64,000 nucleotides of DNA from Gigaspora rosea (taxonomy: Eukaryota; Glomeromycota; Glomeromycetes; Diversisporales; Gigasporaceae). The position numbers and the translations under genes were made by a program. Positions 36,397-46,053 of this stretch are shown one piece after another. The notes beneath the pieces were generated by a model that had not been told where the DNA came from, made no database searches, and saw only the letters and a program-made list of their open reading frames with translations. Numbering within the stretch: position 1 is the first letter of the stretch; every line of letters begins with the position of its first letter. The stretch is from NCBI GenBank assembly GCA_003550325.1, contig QKWP01000048.1, positions 411,476 through 475,475 of the forward strand, given 5' to 3'.

Positions 36397-36463
36397 CCGG
36401 ATCAGTATGTACAGATTTTAAAAATCGGCGAAAATCCTCAAAATTATATATGAAAATTTTAGC

Positions 36464-38203
36464 GTGAATTTTAATTCACAAAATCATATAAATGTACAAT
36501 CTAAAAATTTTATCTCATCCCTCATAAACATGAACATACTACCAAACGAATGTCTTTATGAAATATTTAACAAACTTAAGAAAAATTATAAAAGCTTATT
36601 TTCGTGTCTTTTTGTAAACCGTCTATGGTGTAGAAATATTATATCAATATTATGGAGAGAGCCAGGTGTTCACTTTAAAGATAAAAGACTTGTAAAAATA
36701 TGTCTTTTAACATTAAATACAGAAGAACAAGCTCTATTAATCCCTTTTGATTTGACCCTTCCAAAAAATACGAATTTATTATTTAATTATACTAGTTATA
36801 TTACATCTGTTGATTATTATTATTTAAATGAAGGAATTTTAAATTATTTTGATGAAATTGATGAAAGTCAAATAAGTGCTATCGAATGTTCTTTGGCCCT
36901 AATGTTTTTTCGATCAAATAGACTTAAATATTTAAATTTTTATGGAAATATTTATAATGAATTAGTATTTACTAAAAGACTTTGTAATAGCACATCTGTT
37001 ACCTCTTTAACATTAAGAAACTGTTATCTTAATGATAAAGTTTTGGATGAAATTTTCAACAAAAATATTCCCTTGAATTCATTAAACCTTAGTGACAATA
37101 AACTTGGCCCCGAAACAATTAAAGCGCTAGCAAAGACTCTCTGTGTAAACAATACAGTCCTAACTTCTCTAGATCTTTCTAAAAATCAACTTTATCCTGA
37201 AGGAGGGAAAGCATTAGCGAAAGTCCTCTCCAATAGTACCACTATAACTTCATTATTTCTTGGTTGGAATATGCTTGCTTATCAGGGTGGAAAAGCTTTA
37301 GCAGATGCCCTTAGTGTAAATAATACTTTGATTTCTTTAGATCTTTACAATAATGAACTTGGTTCTGAGGGTGGGAAAGCGTTAGCAAAGGCTCTATGCG
37401 AGAATCATTCTCTGACTTTTTTGAATCTTGGAAATAATCAACTTGATTCTGAAGTTGGGAAAGCATTAGCAGAGGCCATTTATATAAATACTACTTTGAA
37501 TTCTTTGAAACTTGGAAATAATCAACTTGATTCTGAAGCAGGGAAAGCATTAGCAGAGGCCCTTTATATAAACACTACTTTGACTTCTTTGGATCTTTCC
37601 TTTAATCGACTTTGTTCTGAGAGTGGGAAGGTATTAGCAAAGGTTCTTTGTAAAAATACTACTCTGACTTCTTTAAATCTTTACTGTAATAAGCTTAGTT
37701 CTGAAGGTGGAAAAGAGTTAGCGGAAGCTTTACGCGTGAATAGAACTCTGACCTCTTTGAATCTTGGTGATAATCTACTTGGTCCTGAAGCAGGGAAAAT
37801 ATTAGCAGAAACCTTATGTATAAATAATAATTTAACATTTTTGGATCTTTCCAACAATCAACTTGGTTCTGAAGGTGGGAAAGCGATAGCAGAGGCTCTA
37901 TGCAAGAATACTACACTAACCACATTGAATCTCGGCAATAATCGGTTTGGTCCTGACGTAGGGAAAGCATTAGCAAAGTCTCTTAATACAAATACAACTT
38001 TAACATCTTTGGATCTTTCCTCTAATCAAATTGCTTCTGAAGGTGGGAAAGCATTAGCAAAGGTTCTTTGTAAAAATACCACCCTGACTTTTTTGAATTT
38101 TATCTTTAGTAAAGTTGGTTCTGATGGAAGGGATGCATTAACGGACGCACTTCGTAATAATACTAATGTGACTTTATTTTGGTATCCTGCATTATCTCTA
38201 TAA
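36464..38203 (+). CDS. F-box/leucine-rich-repeat protein, longest copy
   Basis: 579 residues from the first ATG (36464), or 557 from the ATG at 36530, which is where the paralogue at 25952 starts (Met-x-x-Leu-Pro-Asn-Glu). I prefer the second start, though the first is open. The F-box covers LPNECLYEIFNKL to VNRLWCR, then a linker of about 110 residues, then about 14 LRRs of 28 residues (pattern TTLTSLxLGNNQLDSEAGKA) and a short tail ending in YPALSL. F-box plus ribonuclease-inhibitor-type LRR proteins act as substrate adaptors of SCF ubiquitin ligases; the target is unknown. There are no intron, signal peptide or membrane segment. It is the last and most complete of four tandem copies. Two adjacent repeats (residues about 307-362) are almost identical, suggesting recent repeat gain. 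Confidence 0.92.
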   Translation: MNFNSQNHINVQSKNFISSLINMNILPNECLYEIFNKLKKNYKSLFSCLFVNRLWCRNIISILWREPGVHFKDKRLVKICLLTLNTEEQALLIPFDLTLPKNTNLLFNYTSYITSVDYYYLNEGILNYFDEIDESQISAIECSLALMFFRSNRLKYLNFYGNIYNELVFTKRLCNSTSVTSLTLRNCYLNDKVLDEIFNKNIPLNSLNLSDNKLGPETIKALAKTLCVNNTVLTSLDLSKNQLYPEGGKALAKVLSNSTTITSLFLGWNMLAYQGGKALADALSVNNTLISLDLYNNELGSEGGKALAKALCENHSLTFLNLGNNQLDSEVGKALAEAIYINTTLNSLKLGNNQLDSEAGKALAEALYINTTLTSLDLSFNRLCSESGKVLAKVLCKNTTLTSLNLYCNKLSSEGGKELAEALRVNRTLTSLNLGDNLLGPEAGKILAETLCINNNLTFLDLSNNQLGSEGGKAIAEALCKNTTLTTLNLGNNRFGPDVGKALAKSLNTNTTLTSLDLSSNQIASEGGKALAKVLCKNTTLTFLNFIFSKVGSDGRDALTDALRNNTNVTLFWYPALSL

Positions 38204-38690
38204 TAGCATAAAAATTAATTTACTATAATGTCGTTTATAAATATGTGCTGCAATATAAGTATATTTTTCACATGTAATTTATTGGCTATAGTTAAGGAAA
38301 ATGAAGTAAAAAGCCTTGATTTACGAAAATTCCCAAATGTTCAGTCCGATTGAGTAGCATTTTTGAAATTCTCTTGGTCTAGTATGAAGATTATGTCCAA
38401 AATAAACGCATATTTATTGTAGCATTAAATTTATCTATTCATCTTCGCATTTTTGTTTACTATCGAGAAATTTTCTGATAATGTCCACATTTTTAAGCAA
38501 GCATTTGGTATTTTATCGCTAAAATTCATGGTAACTTATAGCGGTAAATTACCATTAATAACTAGTGTTGTGCAAATTTTAATTTTTTCAAATTTCATGC
38601 ACATGGAAATTTTTCGGAATTCTTTATGAATTTTCGGAATCTATTAAAAATTTTGACTTGCATTATGGTGGCTTGTCAGCATTAAAATAT
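38204..38690. other. 3' flank of the LRR gene
   Basis: The first 150 bases match the flanks after the other LRR copies (TTGGCTATAGT...GAAGTAAA), which shows that the duplication unit extends beyond the coding region. No terminator motif can be assigned. Confidence 0.5.
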
Positions 38691-38908
38691 GGCCGTTTTT
38701 GGTTGATTTTTAGGTTAACGTCACTCTTAACTGCCCCCCTGAAAATTAAACAAGCCAATCACAAAGCAATATAAACTTTGTTAATCATGTGATTATTTTG
38801 ACCAATGAGATTTGATCAAATATTCTTAAGACTAGAATAATATCCCCCTCCCCCCTTATGCCTGAGCATAAATATTGACGTTAACCTAATAATCAACTAA
38901 AAACGGCC
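38691..38908. mobile_element. 218-bp MITE with GGCCGTTTTTGG ends
   Basis: Inverted repeats of about 34 bp start GGCCGTTTTTGGTTGATT and end AATCAACTAAAAACGGCC; both arms contain GTTAACGTCA or its inverse. TAT lies next to each end (38688-38690 and 38909-38912), fitting a TA-type target. Confidence 0.8.
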
Positions 38909-38991
38909 TATATAAGAAAATCATATATATTATTTCCAAAAGTTTTTTTTAAATATTAAAGGTGAGATAATTGTTAAAAGTTTAAAACTGT

Positions 38992-39693
38992 ATGGGTGTG
39001 GCGCCTTAGAGAAGTGGTCAAGGTGTCACCCCCCAAGCGGCAGGTTGACAGTTCGAATGGCGACGTTTTGAAGTTAAATCTGCGTTCGGTGATTGTGGCT
39101 TATGAGCGGTTGGGCGCTAAACCTGTAACCTTGGTTCCACCATCTTGAATGGGAGCCTGCGGGCGCAATGATGTATGTGTTACATCGCAAATCCAGGGAA
39201 CCGGAAAAAACCCACAAGAACCCGTTTGGCAAGACCCGAGTTAGGAGGTAGTGAAAATCGGTCCTACGGTATGCACCAGAGAAGGCGGATACTACGATCG
39301 GAACGAACCTAATAAGGGCAGGTAGCCTCGGTTACCAAATCCGGGCAATGGTACATGTATGGGACATGGAATTTGTTCCGGTAGGCTCTTGTGCGAGGGT
39401 AAAGTAGCCCTTAGGTCGTCGAACTTAAAAGGGTTGTGGCCTACAATATCTGCATTAAATGTAGTGCGTCGGTAGTAATAGGAGGACCATGAACCAGAGG
39501 GTTTAAATAGACAATTCCCGTAGTTGGGTTGTAGGTATGGCAGCTAGTGTAGAACCTTTGGGCGGACTACTTAAATTAGGCACCAAAAGTGCACGTGTGG
39601 CTAGTTGTATCCTCATTCATGTAACAAATATTACGTCACTATAACTCATAATAAAATCCCGGCCATAGCCACGGCCTCTAAACTTAAAAAAAA
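38992..39693 (+). mobile_element. Full-length tRNA-derived SINE
   Basis: The first 75 bases look like a tRNA: GTGGCGCCTTAGAGAAGTGG (A-box-like) and GTTCGAATGG at 39051-39060 (B-box-like). A body of about 600 bases follows, then a short poly(A) end. A 13-bp direct repeat AGTTTAAAACTGT flanks it (38979-38991 and 39694-39706), extended by A residues at the 3' copy. This is the signature of LINE-driven, target-primed insertion. The last 150 bases recur as a truncated copy at 19077-19226. At about 700 bp it is long for a SINE, so the tail may derive from a partner LINE. Confidence 0.85.
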
Positions 39694-39719
39694 AGTTTAA
39701 AACTGTGATAAACCTATTA

Positions 39720-39975
39720 TTTTAGATTTAGATTTTGCCAATTACAGCTTATAACTTAATATTTAATCTTTAAACTAATATCTTATATGTTTAAAAGATA
39801 TTTAATTTTAGATTTTGCCATTTACATCTTACAACTTAATATTTAAACTTAAAACTAATATCTTATATATTTAAATTTTAGATTTAAACTTAAAACTAAT
39901 ATCTTATATATTTAAATTTTAGATTTAAACTTAAAACTAATATCTTATATATTTAAATTTTAGATTTTCCTAATT
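39720..39975. repeat. 41-bp minisatellite
   Basis: At least three near-exact units of 41 bp (AAACTTAAAACTAATATC plus TTATATATTTAAATTTTAG) lie at 39845-39970, preceded by two diverged units. Confidence 0.88.
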
Positions 39976-40008
39976 TATATTTTAATATTTATAAGTTTTG
40001 CATTTTTA

Positions 40009-40234
40009 TCGCCGACCATTTCCGACCCATTTGATAGTTCGAAATTAGGGAATTGCTACCGTCACAGCAACACGTGACTTATAGACACAGCATTACCTAA
40101 AATACATGCTAACCTAACTTTAACTCGGACACTGCTGTGCCAATAAGTCACGTATATGCTGTGTCCCCGAAATTATCGCTCTTTGATCTGTATTAATTTC
40201 GGGCGATCAGATGGTTCGGAAATGGTCGATGATC
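40009..40234. mobile_element. Nested inverted-repeat elements
   Basis: The outer arms pair GACCATTTCCGACCCATTTGA with TCAGATGGTTCGGAAATGGTC, imperfectly. Inside (about 40056-40164) a second pair carries ACACGTGACTTAT and ATAAGTCACGT with CAGCA words. The most likely reading is one MITE inserted into another. Confidence 0.6.
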
Positions 40235-40393
40235 ACGAACCGTGTCATTTTTCTGCTATGACTAACTTACGCTAAATTTGTGCATAGTAATTAGATAACT
40301 ACCAGCATTATGTTGCTTTGCGGGCATTATAAGTATATATTAAAAATCATGCGTATGATTCTATAATTTAATGCGTATAATGCGCATTGGACA

Positions 40394-40737
40394 CGATGAT
40401 GCCTGGCGAAATGACGACAGGGGGGTTCCCAAAATTCCGGGTCGGGATACATCGGAGGGCTTCGGAATCATGGTCGGCTGGATCGGAATCGATCAATTTT
40501 GCCCTAAGATCATAAAAAATTTTACTAATAAATCATATCCATTCGTTAAGTAAAAAATGCCCAGCTGATAATTTTGCTACAGAACCAGCTAAAAACTAGG
40601 ATCAAACGCCGACCTAGATCCGACGCATCCGACCCGGAAATCTGGAGATAGCCCTGTAAAAATCGACGAAACCATAAGTTTCGCATTGATGAAACTTATG
40701 GTTTCGTCAGATTTCGTCATTTCGCCAGGCATCATTA
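40394..40737. mobile_element. 344-bp hAT-like MITE, TGACGAAA family
   Basis: The arms TGATGCCTGGCGAAATGACG and its exact inverse match the 34490 MITE. The 8-bp direct repeat ATTGGACA flanks it (40386-40393 and 40738-40745). The outermost three bases of each end differ (CGA and TTA). A 62-codon frame across the right arm is not a gene. Confidence 0.78.
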
Positions 40738-41133
40738 ATTGGACAGCACAACTAACAATCCTGGTGTTACTCCCTGTAGTTATAGATCACGGGATTACTG
40801 CTTCGATTCTGTCAGTTCTACAATTTGTGACAGATGTGCCGGATGTACCACATAGCATCACAGTAATAGCATAAATGATAGATCGATCATTTATGGCATA
40901 TTTTTATTAGTAGATATTTTCTTATATATATGGGCGACATTCGCTCCACTTTGTAGGCATGTTTGTCATGATATCTTATTAATATAACTAAAGAACACTA
41001 TAATTGTTCTATAAACTACATTACGCACTCTTTCGAATTGCCAAATCACTATAAACATAAACCCTTTCGCTTGTTTATATACTAACAATTATACAAACCA
41101 CTTCACGGTTCTATGTCTCGAGCTTACCTGACC
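40738..41133. other. Intergenic stretch
   Basis: No coding or repeat structure recognised. Confidence 0.45.
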
Positions 41134-42802
41134 CAGCCCTATGAGAAATTACAGCACGGAATAATACTGAAATACACGGAAAAGTTTGAATACGTGACCA
41201 CACAAACCTGCACGTAAATATACACGGGACAATGCACGGGAAAGCAAGTTCATGGCACGTAAAAGGGCGCGGATTCTGTGCAACGCTGCACGTACTTACT
41301 TGCAATTTTATGTGTTTTCTCGTGCATTGTCTCGTGCATATTTAAGTGCAGGTAACATATAATAGCATATGTCCATACATATATACATAATAACATATAT
41401 CGTATATGCATTATTTTATTAACTAAATTTTATTATTTTATTAACTAAATTTTATAAGTTTTATTAACTAAATTTTGTATTTTATTAAATAACTTAATTT
41501 ATTTAATTATTTTATTAATTAAATTTTATAATACAAATAGTTTAATTTAATAATTTACATGCGAATAAGAAAATACTTCTAATTACTAAAACTACCGACT
41601 TTAAAAATAACCCAGCAACTAATAATATCGTAAAAAAAACAAAGTAATAGTACCAAAATGAAAGGTTTAAAAAAAAAATCGAAATGACTACTCTAAAAAT
41701 AACTCCAATAGGGACAACTCCGATTGCGGCAACTCCAATGGCAGTAACTCAAGGGAGAGGCTAAAATGCAATAATATACAGAGAGATAAAAAATAAANNN
41801 NNNNNNNNNNNNNNNNNNNNNNNNNNNNNNNNNNNNNNNNNNNNNNNNNNNNNNNNNNNNNNNNNNNNNNNNNNNNNNNNNNNNNNNNNNNNNNNNNNNN
41901 NNNNNNNNNNNNNNNNNNNNNNNNNNNNNNNNNNNNNNNNNNNNNNNNNNNNNNNNNNNNNNNNNNNNNNNNNNNNNNNNNNNNNNNNNNNNNNNNNNNN
42001 NNNNNNNNNNNNNNNNNNNNNNNNNNNNNNNNNNNNNNNNNNNNNNNNNNNNNNNNNNNNNNNNNNNNNNNNNNNNNNNNNNNNNNNNNNNNNNNNNNNN
42101 NNNNNNNNNNNNNNNNNNNNNNNNNNNNNNNNNNNNNNNNNNNNNNNNNNNNNNNNNNNNNNNNNNNNNNNNNNNNNNNNNNNNNNNNNNNNNNNNNNNN
42201 NNNNNNNNNNNNNNNNNNNNNNNNNNNNNNNNNNNNNNNNNNNNNNNNNNNNNNNNNNNNNNNNNNNNNNNNNNNNNNNNNNNNNNNNNNNNNNNNNNNN
42301 NNNNNNNNNNNNNNNNNNNNNNNNNNNNNNNNNNNNNNNNNNNNNNNNNNNNNNNNNNNNNNNNNNNNNNNNNNNNNNNNNNNNNNNNNNNNNNNNNNNN
42401 NNNNNNNNNNNNNNNNNNNNNNNNNNNNNNNNNNNNNNNNNNNNNNNNNNNNNNNNNNNNNNNNNNNNNNNNNNNNNNNNNNNNNNNNNNNNNNNNNNNN
42501 NNNNNNNNNNNNNNNNNNNNNNNNNNNNNNNNNNNNNNNNNNNNNNNNNNNNNNNNNNNNNNNNNNNNNNNTTAGTGCACGGAAATTATGTGATCATTAA
42601 GATTAATACACGTCAATAAATGGTTATAATACTATGCACGATAGTGCACGGATTTCAATATTTCGTGTGATAACGTGTATTAAATTTTTTGGATGATCAG
42701 TTTCCGTGCAGTTTCCGTGCAGTGATTATGAAACCCGTGCTTACCCGCATACAATTTCGTATTTTTACATGCATTCCCGTGTATCGAGTTTTCATAGGGC
42801 AG
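41134..42802. mobile_element. Candidate TIR element rich in CACGG words, with gap
   Basis: The left end, CAGCCCTATGAGAA, and the right end, TTTTCATAGGGCAG, are inverse to one another. Both inner flanks are dense in GCACGG / CCGTGC words (41150-41340 and 42578-42770). No target duplication was found, and the middle is an assembly gap, so this is a tentative call. The open frames over the ends are repeat-derived. Confidence 0.5.
41798..42571. other. Assembly gap
   Basis: A run of N inside the CACGG-rich element. The true content is unknown. Confidence 1.
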
Positions 42803-44089
42803 TTAGTACATAGCTGCTCCGTTAGCCTCGATTTCCGAGAGGTTAACACTGGTAAGAGTATAAAAATTCCAAAAAAAATGAATAAACATAAAGTACGAGC
42901 AAAGTTGAACAAATTTTTAAGTAGATTTTTCCGAATGTAAAAAATAATTTTAAAAGAAATTTATAAGCATAGCTTTTTTACATAATAAAGTTTTCAAATT
43001 TTGGTTAAAAATAAGCATTTATGAGAAATTTTGCATGAAATAGACAGATTTAGAATCTTAACTATTTATATATAACTCGGGTTCTATTATGCGCAGTCTA
43101 CACAGTAGAAATAAAAATTAATTTGTTCATCCTTTGCACAGATTCTTTCATATATAGTTAAAAATAGTCAAACAAAAATAAGCATTTTTTTCGACAAAGA
43201 TTATTTTTTTACCGCGTCATTAACATAATGTGCCCATTAAGTTTTCATGCATCATATTTCAATTATAATCTGGAAATCAGAAATTTAGGCAAATATAAGT
43301 TGTGATTGACTGAAAACGACATTTGATTTTATACCCAGGAATAGCAATTTTTTCTAACGTTGAACGAACATTTCAAAATAACAGCATGATTAGTTTCGAT
43401 GTTTAGGATTATTTTCAAAGGCTCAAATAAATTTTTTTATAATTTATAGTTGAAAGTAGATGGTTTTACAGTGATAGAAGTTGTTCGCAGGCCATTATTT
43501 TTCATATTAATGGGAAACGTTTTAAATCATCAATTGTTCAGCCAAGCCTACAGCCAATTTTTGAGTATTACAATTACTGTATTGGAAAAATGAAAACCTA
43601 GAGAAATTTGGAAAATTTTATTTATAAGCAAAAAATAATTAGATTTATTCGAAAAAAAAGAAGTAAAATTAAGGAATTTTCAGAGGTCACACTAAGTTAA
43701 AAGTGGTGAAAAATAAATTAAATTATATAATGATGGTATCTAAATAGTCATATTAAACACCCCGGCCCATAAAACATCATATTTTTTGCTAATTTAGAAT
43801 TAATATCTTCACCTGCTGTCTTTCCAGTGGCATTCACGATAACATGGAAAAACAATCTGCCTTGGCTGCTATTGTTTCTTCAGTTGTTGGTCTTATTTAA
43901 AGTTGAATGAACAGTAAACATTGTAAAAAAACATTGGCAAATTTATTGTCATGTGATATGATCATGTTCCGAATTACGAATTACCGTAATTCACCAATTT
44001 TTGCCCAATAATATATTCTTATATTAAAAACAAGAGAACCAATTTATTTTTTCTTGAAACAAAGATCCATCAAAAAGATTAATAAAAAA
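42803..44089. other. Gene-free stretch
   Basis: AT-rich and non-coding. Parts resemble 51.5-52.5 kb loosely, so the duplicated module may begin here. Confidence 0.4.
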
Positions 44090-46053
44090 AGAACTATTGG
44101 AAATTTTACTTATCACAAAAAAGCATAAATTTTGGAAATTTTTTTTAAGATTTCCGTTGATGAACGATCATCTTATAATTTGAAAAAGCATTGTATAATA
44201 TAGCAAATATAAATTTAATTTTTTCAAAGAAAACTTTCATCATACTTTTTGAATTTCCAAAAAAATTAACGATATCATGATGAACTGAGAATTTTGATAT
44301 TTGTGTATTAATCATTAATTCTGGTAATGCGAAAAAAAGAAAATAAATTTTTAAATTATTCCTTATCATATTGTAGATTATTGCATTATTAGACTTTTAA
44401 TACACACTTCATCCACCTTGACCGTTTGTTCGGATAAATTGGGAAAAATAAAGCTATTTTTTAACCTTATTTCCGGACATTCTAGCACTGATTGCACAAG
44501 TATTCATAAAATAAAATTCTTTTTTATTAGTAATACAGAAATATCTTGTACAGCTTTTTTGGGATTTATAAGGCATCCTCAATTCGAATTCATTTTCATC
44601 ATTACTACATTCATCCTTTGTCAAGCACATTCCTAAAGATGATGACATATTGAAATATGTAAAAAGCTTCTTTCATAAAACTGATTCATCTAACCGATTA
44701 TATACAGCTACGCACATAAATTCCACGTACAATGTCAATATTACAGTTACGAAAAATCCAAATTTAAAATGTTGCTGGCATGAATATAAGTGTAACATGA
44801 AATAATGCTTTTTGACAATAATCGTTTATTATAACCCTCGTACCTTTTGCATTCTAAAAAAACTCGCAAAATTTCTTATATACTAGTCCTTTATTTTGCT
44901 TTATCATTGACCCTGATAATAAACTTTAAATATTGCGCTTTATTTGTATGTTTTAAATTTTTTTTTTTTGTTAATTTGCTAGAGTAATGCGCTAGCCGCA
45001 TTTATTATCCATCATCCAAATTGAATGATAGGAATGGGCGTGATTCAGGCTCTGATTAAATATGTAATGATCCTACAGTCATTTCTAGTTTTAAGGTCAA
45101 TAAAGAAGCGAGTGTGTTTCTAAAGTAATCAACACTTATGCAATCTAATTATAATCCTGTACTAATTATGACAGGTATAGCACTTCGATAGCCTATTAAA
45201 ACAGATTATAATGTTTTACGGAATTTCAGAATTTAAATATTAAGTTTTATTAAGGTTAGGATTAAGCACTATGTGGTAAGAGTAGGTTTTGATGGCATCA
45301 TTATTATTAAATCTGATTCAGGCTTGCCAATGCTGTGGTAAATTACCTATAAATATATATGAAATTATTTGATTTGTTTAGCTTAAAAGAATATTTAGCA
45401 ATCAAATCACAAAAATGGCTAAAGGTAATTTCTGTAATTTACCAAATACTCAGGTAATTTGCCAAAAAATTTTAAAATTACGGTAATTTAACAACCTTGG
45501 ATCTGATGCAAATTTTAATTTGACTTACAATGTATTTATAAGAAGGTCGAGCGCAAAATTGGAACAAAATTCCAAAAGATGTAATTCAGATATGTGTAAT
45601 TGTTAATTTTATTGGTCATGAATACTGTAATATAAAAAATACGTGATACAAATCATGACAAATGTTGCAATTTGTCTGGCTAACATAATGTGCTTGGGTT
45701 ATGTTTAAATGAATAATAAATTGACTCTGACATGGACGGAAATTTAATCAATGTAATTGATATAACAAGAAAGGAGGCAATTTCGTTCGCTATGTATCAA
45801 CAATTTATTAACAAATATAGCTTATAACAAATCCAATATAAAAAAACATTAAAAGCGACTTAAAAATTATATATTTAAAGATATTAAATACTTGATATTA
45901 ATATAAAATCTAAGAATTGAAATCAATATAAATGGATATTTTCAAATTATTTAATAAATAGAAGATACCATTATCTCAAGTAGGTTTAATTTTATAAATA
46001 AAGAATAATATCTTCTAACATATTTTCTGTTCCCAAAAATTTGGAGATTACTT
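44090..46053 (-). repeat. Module copy I, non-coding 3' flank of the SLR-kinase gene
   Basis: This stretch aligns with 52530-54760 and 57700-59053. Shared landmarks are GAAAACTTTCATCATAC, CTGTTTGTTCGGAT, CATTCTAAAAAAA, GTAATCAACACTTATG, TAGCCTATTA and GAATCTGA. It lies downstream of the kinase stop codon on the minus strand. The short open frames in it are not conserved between copies, so it is non-coding. Confidence 0.8.
45318..45499. mobile_element. hAT-like MITE in module copy I
   Basis: The ends are CAGGCTTGCCAA and CAACCTTG, with GGTAAATTACC-type inner repeats. AATCTGAT / GATCTGAT flank it (45310-45317 and 45500-45507, 7 of 8 alike). It is the same insertion as 53921-54421. Confidence 0.78.

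Noticed and set aside
38992..39066. A functional tRNA gene
   Set aside because: The A- and B-box-like words are there, but the acceptor and anticodon stems do not pair well, and it is the head of a long poly(A)-ended repeat with target duplication.
44145..44648. Frames of 64-74 codons in the module flank
   Set aside because: The corresponding positions in copies II and III are broken by indels without codon-preserving changes, so the region is non-coding.
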